Assembly: GCF_947488835.1 (NCBI RefSeq)
Contig: NZ_CANLBK010000001.1
Coordinates: 1,178,001 to 1,242,000, forward strand
Length of the DNA stretch: 64,000 nt
Source: an uncultured Marinobacter sp.
GTDB lineage: Bacteria > Pseudomonadota > Gammaproteobacteria > Pseudomonadales > Oleiphilaceae
Reading direction: 5' to 3'
The translations under genes were made by a program, and so were the position numbers. This document shows positions 49,422-58,234 of the stretch, piece after piece. Every line of letters begins with the position of its first letter. Positions within the stretch are counted from its first letter, which is position 1. The notes beneath the pieces were generated by a model. The model made no database searches and was not told the DNA's origin. It was given only the letters and a program-made list of their open reading frames with translations.

Positions 49422-51230
49422 ATGAGCAACGCAAAGAAGATTGAAGTTACCGATGTAATCCTTCGTGATGCGCACCAATCCCTCATCGCCACCCGCATGC
49501 GCACGGAAGACATGCTGCCGATCTGCGACAAGCTGGATAAAGTAGGCTATTGGTCCCTGGAAGTTTGGGGCGGCGCTACGTTTGATGCCTGCGTACGCTT
49601 CCTGAAAGAAGACCCATGGGAGCGCCTGCGCCAACTGCGCGAGGCCCTGCCAAACACCCGCTTGCAAATGCTGCTGCGCGGCCAGAACCTTTTGGGATAC
49701 CGGCATTATGCCGATGATGTGGTTGAGGCTTTTGTACAGAAGGCGGCCGACAATGGCATTGATGTGTTCCGGGTATTCGATGCTCTAAACGACCTTCGCA
49801 ATCTGGAAACTGCCATGAAAGCGGTAAAAAAGGCCGGCAAGCACGCTCAGGGTACGATTTGCTACACCACCAGCCCCGTGCATACGCCGGAGTTGTTCGT
49901 GGAACAGGCTGAACAGCTCAAAGCCATGGGCGCCGATTCCATTGCCATAAAAGACATGGCGGGGTTGCTGACACCCTACGCCACGTTTGAACTGGTTAAG
50001 GCAATCAAATCTGCTGTAGATCTGCCATTGGTGGTGCATAGCCACTCAACCGCCGGGCTTGCACCCATGTGTCAGCTGAAAGCGATCGAAGCCGGTGCCG
50101 ACCGGATTGATACGGCCATTTCGGCCTTCGCCAGCGGCACCAGTCACCCGGCTACAGAATCCCAGGTAGCCGCGCTTAAGGGCACGGAGTACGACACCGG
50201 GCTGGATCTGGAGCAGCTCAGCGAAATCGCCGCCTACTTTCGCGAGGTCCGTAAAAAGTATCATCAATTCGAAAGCGAGTTCACCCGGGAAGACGTTTCA
50301 GTGCAGATCAACCAGGTGCCTGGCGGCATGATGTCAAACCTGGCCAATCAGCTGAAGGAACAGAATGCCCTCGACAAGATCAACGACGTATTCGACGAAA
50401 TCCCACGGGTTCGACAGGACCTTGGCTACCCGCCACTGGTAACGCCCACGTCCCAGATTGTTGGTACTCAGGCGGTATATAACGTTTTGGCCGGGCAGCG
50501 CTACAAAACCATCACCAATGAAGTTAAGCGTTACCTGCAGGGCGGCTATGGCCACCCCCCTGCTGAGGTAAATGCCGACATCCGCAAAAAAGCCATTGGC
50601 AATGAGGCGGTCAATGATGGGCGCCCGGCCGATTTGATCGACCCTGAGCTGGCCAAATTGCGAGAAGACATTGGTAGTCTGGCAAGTTGCGAAGAAGATG
50701 TGCTCACATACGCCATGTTCCCCGATCTGGGCCGGGAGTTTTTGCAGCAACGCAAGGACGGCACGCTCAAACCGGAAGAGCTGCTACCTGTGGAGCAATC
50801 CGGGCAAAGCCGCTTGGGAGCCGGGGTTGCCACTGAATTCCGTATTGATGTGCACGGTGAAACCTACGAAGTGGCCGTAACCGGCGTGGGCACCACCGGG
50901 CCTGGCAAGCGCAAACTGTATCTATCGCTGGATGGCATGCCCGAGGAAGTGGTGTTCGAATCCATGAACGAATATGTGGCTGAGGCGGGCGGAAAAGGTC
51001 GCAAGCGCGCAACCGATCCCGGACACGTCAGTACAGCCATGCCCGGAAACGTGGTGGATGTGCTGGTGAAGGAAGGTGACTCAGTCACCGCCGGTCAAGC
51101 GGTTTTGATTACCGAAGCCATGAAGATGGAAACTGAAATTCACTCCAGTGTTGATGGCACCGTGCAGGCGGTTCACGTCACCAAGGGCGACCGGGTTACT
51201 CCGGGTGAAGTACTAATCGAAATTGCCTGA
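49422..51230 (+). CDS. oadA: Pyruvate carboxylase subunit B (carboxyltransferase and biotin carrier)
   Basis: A 602-residue protein. The carboxyltransferase TIM barrel starts with VTDVILRDAHQSLIATRMRT; metal ligands include the histidines in LVVHSHSTAGLAP. The conserved PYC/OADA domain follows, and the C-terminal biotinyl domain carries the biotin lysine Lys568 in ITEAMKMETEI. It is homologous to oxaloacetate decarboxylase alpha, but no beta/gamma membrane subunits are nearby and a biotin carboxylase is directly upstream (17 bp), so it should make oxaloacetate from pyruvate. Confidence 0.93.
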   Translation: MSNAKKIEVTDVILRDAHQSLIATRMRTEDMLPICDKLDKVGYWSLEVWGGATFDACVRFLKEDPWERLRQLREALPNTRLQMLLRGQNLLGYRHYADDVVEAFVQKAADNGIDVFRVFDALNDLRNLETAMKAVKKAGKHAQGTICYTTSPVHTPELFVEQAEQLKAMGADSIAIKDMAGLLTPYATFELVKAIKSAVDLPLVVHSHSTAGLAPMCQLKAIEAGADRIDTAISAFASGTSHPATESQVAALKGTEYDTGLDLEQLSEIAAYFREVRKKYHQFESEFTREDVSVQINQVPGGMMSNLANQLKEQNALDKINDVFDEIPRVRQDLGYPPLVTPTSQIVGTQAVYNVLAGQRYKTITNEVKRYLQGGYGHPPAEVNADIRKKAIGNEAVNDGRPADLIDPELAKLREDIGSLASCEEDVLTYAMFPDLGREFLQQRKDGTLKPEELLPVEQSGQSRLGAGVATEFRIDVHGETYEVAVTGVGTTGPGKRKLYLSLDGMPEEVVFESMNEYVAEAGGKGRKRATDPGHVSTAMPGNVVDVLVKEGDSVTAGQAVLITEAMKMETEIHSSVDGTVQAVHVTKGDRVTPGEVLIEIA

Positions 51231-51248
51231 TCGGCATAAGGAGGCAAC

Positions 51249-51911
51249 ATGGATCACATTGTTCGCGGCGTACTGAATTTTCACAAAAACGTTTACCCGG
51301 AGCACAAAGACCTGTTTGGCGCTCTGGCTACGAGCCAGAACCCGGATGTACTGTTTATTACCTGTTCGGATTCTCGCATCGACCCGAATATGCTCACGGG
51401 CTCTCACCCGGGCGACCTGTTCATTTGTCGTAATGCCGGTAATGTCATCCCACCCCACAGCAATGAAACCGGAAGCATGACGGCTTCTATTGAATACGCC
51501 GTTGCGGTTCTGGGTGTACGCCACATTATTGTCTGTGGCCACACGGATTGCGGCGCTATTACCGGTGCTCTGGACATACCAGCACTGAAAGGACTGCCAC
51601 ACGTAAAGGAGTGGCTGGGGCACTGCCGATCAGCCATAGAAATTGTCCGTGAACGGCACGACATTCCGACCGACGCTTGCCTGGACAGCAAGTACCTCAA
51701 TGAGGCCATAGAGGAAAACGTGCAGCAGCAGGTACAGCATCTGCGCACGCACCCAGTGGTCGCTGCGAAACTGGCCACAGGAAAGATTCAGGTGCACGGC
51801 TGGGTATATGACATCAAGTCAGGAGACATCCGCTGCTGCGGTCGAGACAGCCTGGAGTTCAAGAGCTTCGATCAGTATTACGCGGATCACATCGCCAAAA
51901 TCAACGGATAG
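51249..51911 (+). CDS. Beta-class carbonic anhydrase
   Basis: A 220-residue beta carbonic anhydrase. Zinc ligands are Cys39 (in ITCSDSRIDP, with the Asp-Arg dyad), His98 and Cys101 (in CGHTDCGAI). It interconverts CO2 and bicarbonate. It lies 18 bp after oadA with an AGGAGG site inside that gap, so it is probably cotranscribed and supplies bicarbonate to the carboxylase. The operon ends at a strong bidirectional terminator. Confidence 0.94.
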   Translation: MDHIVRGVLNFHKNVYPEHKDLFGALATSQNPDVLFITCSDSRIDPNMLTGSHPGDLFICRNAGNVIPPHSNETGSMTASIEYAVAVLGVRHIIVCGHTDCGAITGALDIPALKGLPHVKEWLGHCRSAIEIVRERHDIPTDACLDSKYLNEAIEENVQQQVQHLRTHPVVAAKLATGKIQVHGWVYDIKSGDIRCCGRDSLEFKSFDQYYADHIAKING

Positions 51912-51926
51912 CCGTTAGCCACAATC

Positions 51927-51957
51927 AAAAAGGCCTCGAATAGTTCGAGGCCTTTTT
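51927..51957. terminator. Bidirectional terminator between carbonic anhydrase and rimO
   Basis: A perfect 14-bp stem, AAAAAGGCCTCGAA at 51927-51940 and TTCGAGGCCTTTTT at 51944-51957, with a three-base loop. The A and T runs at its ends give a U tract in both directions. It sits 16 bp past the carbonic anhydrase stop and 14 bp past the rimO stop. Confidence 0.9.
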
Positions 51958-51970
51958 GGTTTCATTCAAC

Positions 51971-53314
51971 TCACGCCAGAACGGCCCATAGATCATGCTC
52001 ATCGGCATGCTCAACAAGCACCTTAACGATCTGCCCAGGCTTCAGGTCGGTAACATCGTTCAGATACACCATGCCATCAATCTCTGGCGCATCCGCCTTG
52101 GAGCGACCAATAGCGCCCTCCTCGTCCACTTCATCGATCAGCACATCAATCGTGGTGCCGATCTTCGCCTGCAAGCGGGCCGCTGAAATTTCCGCCTGCT
52201 TGGTCATAAAACGGGCCAGACGCTCTTCTTTCACGTCTTCAGGTACCGCGCCTTCAATCTCATTGGCCTTGGCACCCTCAACTGCACTGTAGGTAAAGGC
52301 ACCCACGCGATCCAACTGCGCTTCATCCAGCCAATCCAGAAGATACTGGAAGTCTTCTTCGGTTTCACCGGGAAAGCCCACAATGAAGGTGGAGCGAATA
52401 GTCAGCTCAGGACAGATCTCCCGCCACTTGCGAATACGGTCGAGAGTTTTACTGTCGTGGGCCGGGCGCTTCATGGCCTTTAGCACTTTCGGGCTAGCGT
52501 GCTGAAATGGAATATCCAGGTACGGCAGGATTTTACCTTCGGCCATCAACGGAATGATGTCGTCTACATGTGGATACGGGTAAACATAATGCAAGCGCAC
52601 CCACACACCCATTTCACCCAAAGCCTCACACAGAGACTGCATTTTGGTTTTCAGTGGGCGCCCTTGCCAGAAGCCGGTGCGGTACTTGGTATCTACACCA
52701 TAGGCCGAGGTATCTTGGGAGATCACAAGCAATTCCTTGACGCCTGAGTCGACCAACCGTTGAGCTTCATCCATGACATCGCCAATGGGTCGGCTCACCA
52801 GGTCGCCCCGCATGGAGGGAATAATGCAGAAGGTACAGCGATGATTACAGCCTTCGGATATCTTCAGGTACGCGTAATGCCGGGGCGTAAGCTTTATGCC
52901 CTGAGGCGGAACCAGATCGGTAAACGGATCATGGGCGCGGGTCGGTGGAACAAACTGATGCACGGCCCCCACCACTTCCTCATAAGCGTGCGGACCAGAA
53001 ACCGCCAGCACACCCGGGTGGGTTTCACGGATCTTTTCCGCTTCCACGCCCATACACCCAGTGACGATCACCTTGCCATTTTCTTTGATCGCCTCACCGA
53101 TGGCATCCAGAGATTCCTGTTTGGCTGCATCAATAAAACCGCAGGTGTTCACCACAACAATGTCTGCATCGTTGTATGTGGGCACCACGTCGTAGCCATC
53201 CAACCGAAGCTGAGTGAGGATGCGCTCGGAATCCACCAGAGCTTTGGGGCAACCCAAACTGATGAAGCCCACCTTGCCGTTGCCGGCAACTGTATTTTCG
53301 GTTTTTTCTGTCAT
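51971..53314 (-). CDS. rimO: Ribosomal protein uS12 methylthiotransferase
   Basis: A 447-residue radical-SAM methylthiotransferase. The N-terminal UPF0004 domain ([32 protein letters not shown]) binds the auxiliary Fe-S cluster. The radical-SAM motif is [18 protein letters not shown] near residue 150, and a TRAM domain ends the protein. RimO modifies Asp88 of ribosomal protein S12. [10 protein letters not shown] separates RimO from MiaB, which is also in this window. Confidence 0.96.
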   Translation of the reverse strand: MTEKTENTVAGNGKVGFISLGCPKALVDSERILTQLRLDGYDVVPTYNDADIVVVNTCGFIDAAKQESLDAIGEAIKENGKVIVTGCMGVEAEKIRETHPGVLAVSGPHAYEEVVGAVHQFVPPTRAHDPFTDLVPPQGIKLTPRHYAYLKISEGCNHRCTFCIIPSMRGDLVSRPIGDVMDEAQRLVDSGVKELLVISQDTSAYGVDTKYRTGFWQGRPLKTKMQSLCEALGEMGVWVRLHYVYPYPHVDDIIPLMAEGKILPYLDIPFQHASPKVLKAMKRPAHDSKTLDRIRKWREICPELTIRSTFIVGFPGETEEDFQYLLDWLDEAQLDRVGAFTYSAVEGAKANEIEGAVPEDVKEERLARFMTKQAEISAARLQAKIGTTIDVLIDEVDEEGAIGRSKADAPEIDGMVYLNDVTDLKPGQIVKVLVEHADEHDLWAVLA

Positions 53315-53473
53315 AAAACGTTTCAGGATTCCTGACGCTCGGCGGGGGCGCGCAATTGGCCACCGGGAGCATGCGAATGAGTAGAGTCACGAATTTTACA
53401 CCAGTAAGGGGCCCTTCTGCAGCAAAAGCCGAGCTGTCTGAAATAGTGAAACAATTCTGACCTTTATCAAATA

Positions 53474-53491
53474 TGTGAACCCTTGTTCACA
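53474..53491. promoter_or_regulatory. CRP-like palindrome upstream of the PilZ gene
   Basis: TGTGAAC and GTTCACA form a perfect 7-bp inverted repeat with a 4-bp spacer. The half-sites match TGTGA/TCACA of CRP and Vfr, but the gap between them is eight instead of six bases. It is centred about 82 bases upstream of the probable transcription start. Confidence 0.45.
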
Positions 53492-53529
53492 AAAACACAT
53501 AAAATCTGCCACAATGTACGACAGTCAAG

Positions 53530-53558
53530 TTGCTGATCAGAAAATAAACAACTACACT
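53530..53558 (+). promoter_or_regulatory. Sigma-70-type promoter for the PilZ gene
   Basis: A -35 element TTGCTG (53530-53535), 17-bp spacer, and -10 element TACACT (53553-53558), giving a leader of about 80 bases before the ATG at 53645. Confidence 0.45.
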
Positions 53559-53644
53559 TTTCGTAGGCTACACGTTGTTCTGAATCATTATTTGACTCCT
53601 GACACGCCTAACAATGCCAATACGACTGGCCAATAAGAGTGCAC

Positions 53645-54055
53645 ATGAAAGCAGTCACAGTTAAACCAAACCTGCGCAACCAACAACGTGTGGATGTTGT
53701 AAGTGACATCGTTATCGAAAAGCCCGACGGCTGTCAGATCAACTGCAAAATCTCCAACATGTCCCGCACAGGCGTTATGATTTACTGTAATCAGGAAGCC
53801 GCAGGACAGCTCATACCACGTCTAAGAGCCCCCACCCCAGGAAACTGGATTGACGTTAAAGCCCGCTTTTCTGTCCCTGTTGTTGCAACGCAGCCCGTCT
53901 CAATTTTAGCCAAAGGACACATTGTTCACTTACGCAGGATGGCCCGGGACGAATTTCAGTTGGGCATTAAGTTTGCTGATTTCGAAGGAAACGGGTTTGA
54001 CTATATCGACCGGTATGTACGGAAACTTCTGGCCGACACACTTAAACCTGCCTGA
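53645..54055 (+). CDS. PilZ-domain protein (c-di-GMP receptor)
   Basis: About 136 residues forming a single PilZ domain. The c-di-GMP motifs are present: RNQQRVDV supplies the RxxxR arginines near residue 11, and ISNMSRTGVMI supplies the D/NxSxxG loop near residue 37. The C-terminal LGIKFADFEG segment is typical. It has no output domain, so it should act through a partner protein. I chose the ATG at 53645; a GTG two codons earlier is possible. It stands alone between rimO and cysD. Confidence 0.88.
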   Translation: MKAVTVKPNLRNQQRVDVVSDIVIEKPDGCQINCKISNMSRTGVMIYCNQEAAGQLIPRLRAPTPGNWIDVKARFSVPVVATQPVSILAKGHIVHLRRMARDEFQLGIKFADFEGNGFDYIDRYVRKLLADTLKPA

Positions 54056-54183
54056 GCCCTACAAGGTTGCCGACGTATCCTCGATCTAGCCCACACGGCT
54101 GGCCATCGGCGGGTTCATTGAAGTGCTATATTCCTATAACTTAAAACTCTAAGCGCGACCCTTCTTATAGCCATATCGCCTCT

Positions 54184-54191
54184 GATATAGT
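54184..54191 (+). promoter_or_regulatory. Extended -10 promoter for cysDN
   Basis: TGATATAGT (TGn-TATAGT) with TTCTTA 18 bases upstream, about 50 bases before the cysD ATG. The AT-rich repeats further upstream (TATATTCCTATA and nearby) could be a CysB site, but I cannot define one. Confidence 0.4.
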
Positions 54192-54241
54192 TGCTGCTCT
54201 AATTTGCAAGCCTTCAAGGCCCGCTGCGGCAACGGATACTC

Positions 54242-55150
54242 ATGACCACATACAACCTTACGCATCTGAAACAACTGGAAGCGGAAAGCATTCACATCAT
54301 TCGCGAAGTGGCAGCCGAGTTTGATAACCCGGTGATGCTCTACTCTATCGGCAAAGACTCTGCGGTAATGCTACACCTTGCCCGCAAAGCCTTTTACCCG
54401 GGTAAAATGCCCTTCCCCCTGATGCACGTAGATACCACCTGGAAGTTTCGGGACATGATCGATTTCCGGGAGCGCAAGGTAAAGGAGTATGGGCTAGACC
54501 TGATTGTTCACACGAATCAGGACGGCGTAGACCAAGGTATCGGGCCGTTTACCCATGGCAGTGCAAAACATACCGATGTGATGAAAACCCAAGCCCTCAA
54601 GCAGGCGCTAGACAAGCACGGTTTCGATGCGGCTTTCGGAGGCGCCCGCCGGGATGAAGAAAAATCCCGGGCCAAGGAACGGGTTTACTCATTCCGTGAC
54701 GAATACCACCGGTGGGATCCAAAAAATCAACGACCGGAACTTTGGAATACTTATAACGGCAAGGTGAACAAGGGTGAAAGTATTCGCGTGTTTCCGCTAT
54801 CCAACTGGACTGAGCTGGATATCTGGCAGTACATCTATCTGGAAAACATTGAAATTGTCCCCCTCTACTACTCAGCCGTGCGCCCGGTTGTAGAGCGCGA
54901 CGGTTCCCTGATCATGGTGGACGACGATCGCATGCCTCTGAAAGAGGGCGAAAAGCCGATGATGAAATCCATCCGCTTCCGCACCCTTGGGTGCTACCCG
55001 CTGACGGGCGCCATTGAATCCGAGGCAGATACGTTGCCGGAAATCATTCAGGAAATGCTGCTGGCCACCAGCTCGGAACGACAGGGCCGCGTAATCGATC
55101 ACGATTCGGCTGGCTCCATGGAACAGAAAAAGCGCGAAGGGTACTTCTGA
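54242..55150 (+). CDS. cysD: Sulfate adenylyltransferase subunit 2
   Basis: A 302-residue PP-loop ATP sulfurylase. The PP-loop is [15 protein letters not shown] near residue 34. [16 protein letters not shown] and [20 protein letters not shown] are conserved CysD blocks. It makes APS from sulfate and ATP, with GTP hydrolysis by CysN driving the reaction. cysN starts one base after the cysD stop. Confidence 0.97.
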   Translation: MTTYNLTHLKQLEAESIHIIREVAAEFDNPVMLYSIGKDSAVMLHLARKAFYPGKMPFPLMHVDTTWKFRDMIDFRERKVKEYGLDLIVHTNQDGVDQGIGPFTHGSAKHTDVMKTQALKQALDKHGFDAAFGGARRDEEKSRAKERVYSFRDEYHRWDPKNQRPELWNTYNGKVNKGESIRVFPLSNWTELDIWQYIYLENIEIVPLYYSAVRPVVERDGSLIMVDDDRMPLKEGEKPMMKSIRFRTLGCYPLTGAIESEADTLPEIIQEMLLATSSERQGRVIDHDSAGSMEQKKREGYF

Positions 55151-55151
55151 T

Positions 55152-56810
55152 ATGTCACATCAATCTGATCTTATTGCCGACGATATTCAGGCTTACCTGA
55201 AGCAACACGAGAACAAGGAACTGCTGCGCTTACTCACTTGCGGCAGTGTGGACGATGGTAAAAGCACCCTGATCGGCCGCCTGCTGCACGACACCAAAAT
55301 GATCTACGAAGATCACATGGCCAGCCTGAAAACCGACAGCGCCAAAATGGGCACCACCGGCGAAAAGCTGGATCTTGCCCTGCTGGTGGATGGTTTGCAG
55401 GCCGAGCGCGAGCAAGGCATAACCATTGATGTTGCCTATCGCTATTTCTCTACCGATAAGCGCAAATTCATCATTGCAGACACGCCGGGGCATGAGCAGT
55501 ACACCCGTAACATGGCTACCGGGGCCTCTACGGCGCAAGTCGCCATTCTGATGATCGACGCCCGCCGCGGTGTGCTGACCCAGACCCGCAGGCACTCCTA
55601 TATAGCCTCCTTACTTGGCATCCGCCACATCGTTGTGGCCGTGAATAAAATGGATCTGATGGATTTCAGCGAAGACCGCTTCAACGAAATCAGAGAGGAA
55701 TACCTGGCGTTTGCCGCGAAACTCGGGCTGAAAGACATCCGTTTTGTGCCTATCTCGGCACTGGAAGGCGACAACGTCGTCAACCGCAGCGAGAACACAC
55801 CCTGGTTTAACGGCCAAGCACTGATGGATATTCTGGAAACGGTAGAAGTAAACCGCGACAAGAATCTGGAGCACTTCCGGTTCCCCGTGCAATACGTTAC
55901 CCGCCCCAACCTCAACTTCCGTGGCTTCTGTGGCACCATCGCTTCTGGCGTGATTCGCCCGGGTGACAAAGTGATGGCCCTGCCCTCGCGGCGTACCAGT
56001 ACCGTCAAGGAAGTTGTGACCTTCGATGGCAATCTCGAAGAGGCCTACATTGACCAAGCGGTCACGTTGACGCTGGAAGATGAGATAGATATCAGCCGCG
56101 GCGACATGTTGGTGAAGCCGGAAGACGAGCCGGAAGTTGGCAACCGTTTTAAGGCCAACATTGTGTGGATGGCCGATGCGCCTTTGTACACCGGGCGCTT
56201 GTACGACATCAAACTGGGCCCCACGTTCACGTCAGGCACGGTTCGGAAAATTCATTATCAGACCGATGTGAACACTCTGGAACAGCAAGCCAATCCGAGT
56301 TCGTTGCAGGTTAACGAAATCGGCCTGTGCGACCTCACCCTGAGCCAGCCAATTGCGTTTGATTCATACCAGCGCAACCATGCGACAGGTAGCTTTATCG
56401 TGATCGACAGGCTCACCAACGTTACCGTTGGTGCCGGCATGATTGACGGCTTGGCGGATACTGCGGGCATTTTGGAGCCTGTCAGCCCAGAAGAGCGCGA
56501 ACGCCGGCTGGCACAGAAACCGATGATTATTGGCTGCGCTGGCAAACAAGCTCAAGCGCTTGCCCTTGCCGTTGAGCGCGCCCTGTTTGATCAAGGTAAA
56601 ACCACCGTCATCCTAAGCGAAGATAACGCCGGTAATGCAGATGATCGCCGACGCACTGCACAACTAATAACAGCTTATGGACTAATCGCGGTTGTTGTAA
56701 ATCTTGGCACTGATGTAGCTAATGTTTCTATCGAGGCCGATAGTGCTGAGGAGGTTTCCAGTGTTGCTACCTCTCTTGTACAAGAGTTGACACTAAACAA
56801 GCGGATCTAA
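55152..56810 (+). CDS. cysN: Sulfate adenylyltransferase subunit 1 with decayed APS-kinase-like tail
   Basis: A 552-residue GTPase, about 75 longer than E. coli CysN (475) and shorter than CysNC fusions (about 630). The GTPase motifs are intact: [17 protein letters not shown], the switch region [27 protein letters not shown] and NKMD. Domains II and III end near residue 445. Residues 455-552 begin [20 protein letters not shown], aligning with the QKP...GLSGAGKST start of CysC, but the P-loop GK[ST] is lost, and only about half of a kinase domain remains. CysN function should be normal; this tail should not phosphorylate APS. Confidence 0.93.
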   Translation: MSHQSDLIADDIQAYLKQHENKELLRLLTCGSVDDGKSTLIGRLLHDTKMIYEDHMASLKTDSAKMGTTGEKLDLALLVDGLQAEREQGITIDVAYRYFSTDKRKFIIADTPGHEQYTRNMATGASTAQVAILMIDARRGVLTQTRRHSYIASLLGIRHIVVAVNKMDLMDFSEDRFNEIREEYLAFAAKLGLKDIRFVPISALEGDNVVNRSENTPWFNGQALMDILETVEVNRDKNLEHFRFPVQYVTRPNLNFRGFCGTIASGVIRPGDKVMALPSRRTSTVKEVVTFDGNLEEAYIDQAVTLTLEDEIDISRGDMLVKPEDEPEVGNRFKANIVWMADAPLYTGRLYDIKLGPTFTSGTVRKIHYQTDVNTLEQQANPSSLQVNEIGLCDLTLSQPIAFDSYQRNHATGSFIVIDRLTNVTVGAGMIDGLADTAGILEPVSPEERERRLAQKPMIIGCAGKQAQALALAVERALFDQGKTTVILSEDNAGNADDRRRTAQLITAYGLIAVVVNLGTDVANVSIEADSAEEVSSVATSLVQELTLNKRI

Positions 56811-56850
56811 GCCTAAACAGGCAGTTATCTCGCCTATTGCGGTGATAGAA

Positions 56851-56942
56851 GCCAGGGAGTGGGGGTGTCTTTTCTGCCGGAAAAAGATGTCTGAGCGAAG
56901 CGAGTTGTTTTTCCAGAAGAAAAGACACCCCCGCTCCTTGGC
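56851..56942 (+). repeat. Intergenic palindrome, family I copy 1
   Basis: Arms 56851-56875 and 56918-56942 pair over 25 bases with two mismatches that are G-U pairs in a plus-strand RNA. The 42-nt core (56876-56917) contains GAGCGAAGCGAG and is itself partly palindromic (GGAAAAA ... TTTTTCC). It is identical, in reverse orientation, to the core of copy 2 at 58119-58206, while the arm sequences differ. It lies 40 bp past the cysN stop and could end that transcript. Confidence 0.88.
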
Positions 56943-57008
56943 CAACTCCCAACCAGGCACTCCTCGTATTAATCGTGAATGTAATTGCTGTCCGTGGCAG
57001 AATCTCAG

Positions 57009-57036
57009 GCCCTGAAGTTTCCTTCAGGGCTTTTTT
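57009..57036 (+). terminator. Terminator or attenuator just upstream of yejK
   Basis: A perfect 9-bp stem, GCCCTGAAG at 57009-57017 and CTTCAGGGC at 57022-57030, loop TTTC, followed by six T residues (57031-57036). It ends only 28 bp before the yejK ATG. It either stops residual cysDN read-through or sits in the yejK leader. Confidence 0.8.
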
Positions 57037-57064
57037 GTTTATTCATCTTAGGGTTTCTCTGTTT

Positions 57065-58081
57065 ATGGCCATCAAGCACCTGCGCACAGCGTTTTCCAGT
57101 CAGTACCAGCCTGGGCAGCCTGCCCGTCTTCAGAGTGGTGAGGCGCTGCAGGAACCGGGTGGCGATTATGAAGGGCTGCACAAGCAGATGAAGCGGCTGT
57201 TTAACAGCAAGCCGGGTAAGAAGTACGGACGGTTTTCGGAAGATATTGGCGAGAGCCCGTTCAGCAGTTGGCTGAAGGATTATCTGGAGGACAAGCAGAG
57301 CTTTACGTCTTTTACTGATCGCTTGTTCAGCCAGTGGCAAGAGTTGCTTACCAACTGCCAGGAGGAATTTGTGGGGCAACTTGTGGTTGTTCACGAGGCC
57401 CTGGCAGATTCCGATGTGGTTTATGTGATGATTCTGGAGAGCGACGGCGCTTTGCGCTTCGATGGCAATCAGGCCCTGGATACAACGGATGTGCTGAGCA
57501 CGTCCCGCCTGAACCTTGCCATGCGGGTTGAGTTGGACGACTGGCTGGGGGATAACGCTGCAGAGAACTATCTCACGCTGGTGCATGCCCGTGGCACTGG
57601 CGAGCCGGGAGAGCTGTTCATCAGGCTTTGTGGCTTCACTAATCAGATAGATGTTGAGAAGGAAACTCTGACGTTTCTGGATGCGGTTGAGGCATTTGCG
57701 AAGTCTTCGGAGCCGGAGAAGGCTGGAGAGGTGCGCACGCGGGCATACGAGTTCTGTAAGGAGCAGCATGCCTTGGGCGAACCGGTTGCGATTGAGGCGT
57801 TGTCTGGCTACCTCGATGAGGATGAGCCGGGGCGTTTCAAGGAGTTTGCCAGTACGTCTGCGGATATGCCCGAGAGCGGCGTGCTGCATCCGGACCATCG
57901 GAAGGTGAAGAAGCTGGTGCGGATTGCTGGTTCTGGTGGTGGTATGAGTGTTTCTTTTTCTTCGGATTTGGTGAATCAGGCGGTTTACTATGATCGCGAC
58001 AAGGATGCGCTGACGATTACTCGCCTTCCTAAAGCATTGCGGGAGCAGTTGGAGCGGTATTTGGAGCATCGCGAAGACTAG
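57065..58081 (+). CDS. yejK: Nucleoid-associated protein YejK (NdpA family)
   Basis: About 338 residues of the NdpA/YejK family. Conserved blocks are KKYGRFSEDIGESPFSSWL, LDDWLGDNAAENYLTLVHAR, and the C-terminal VKKLVRIAGSGGGMSVSFSS with FTNQIDVEKETL-like segments before it. YejK is bound to the nucleoid in E. coli; its role is unclear. I chose the ATG at 57065 (MAIKHLRTAF); the frame is open upstream to 56975, but that stretch runs through the terminator hairpin. The gene is bracketed by family I palindromes in opposite orientation. Confidence 0.9.
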   Translation: MAIKHLRTAFSSQYQPGQPARLQSGEALQEPGGDYEGLHKQMKRLFNSKPGKKYGRFSEDIGESPFSSWLKDYLEDKQSFTSFTDRLFSQWQELLTNCQEEFVGQLVVVHEALADSDVVYVMILESDGALRFDGNQALDTTDVLSTSRLNLAMRVELDDWLGDNAAENYLTLVHARGTGEPGELFIRLCGFTNQIDVEKETLTFLDAVEAFAKSSEPEKAGEVRTRAYEFCKEQHALGEPVAIEALSGYLDEDEPGRFKEFASTSADMPESGVLHPDHRKVKKLVRIAGSGGGMSVSFSSDLVNQAVYYDRDKDALTITRLPKALREQLERYLEHRED

Positions 58082-58118
58082 GATTGGCTTCGCTTGCCTG
58101 CCAGTTTGGGGGCTGGCT

Positions 58119-58206
58119 CCGCGGCGTGGTAAGGCTTTTCTTCTGGAAAAACAACTCGCTTCGCTCAGACATCTTTTTCCGGCAGAAAAGCCTTACCACA
58201 CCACGG
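58119..58206 (-). repeat. Intergenic palindrome, family I copy 2
   Basis: Arms 58119-58141 and 58184-58206 pair over 23 bases; the two mismatches become G-U pairs in a minus-strand RNA. The 42-nt core (58142-58183) is the exact reverse complement of copy 1's core. Only about seven bases of arm next to the core (CTTTTCT) are shared with copy 1; the outer arms are unrelated. It lies between the convergent yejK and trmH genes and may terminate trmH. Confidence 0.88.
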
Positions 58207-58234
58207 GCCGACCTGAACGCCGAGGTATATCTGA

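Larger units (their letters stand above)
53315..53644. other. Divergent intergenic region rimO-pilZ gene
   Basis: A 330-bp gap. It holds the palindrome TGTGAAC-N4-GTTCACA (53474-53491) and a promoter toward the PilZ gene (TTGCTG at 53530-53535, 17-bp spacer, TACACT at 53553-53558). The part from 53400 to 53600 is more AT-rich than its surroundings, as expected for a promoter. I find no gene-like open frame or RNA gene. Confidence 0.5.

Noticed and set aside
47932..49434. A 500-codon open frame on the minus strand opposite pycA
   Set aside because: It mirrors the entire pycA gene, has no family resemblance, and its composition (high Ala, His, Gln) is what the reverse strand of a GC-rich gene gives. 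PycA has all its motifs.
57005..58069. A 354-codon minus-strand frame opposite yejK
   Set aside because: It covers YejK, which matches its family along its whole length; the antisense product has no family features.
56851..58206. Reading the yejK region as a composite transposon
   Set aside because: The two repeats are in inverted orientation around yejK, but there is no transposase, the ends are not conserved beyond the core, no target duplication is visible, and yejK is an ordinary chromosomal gene.
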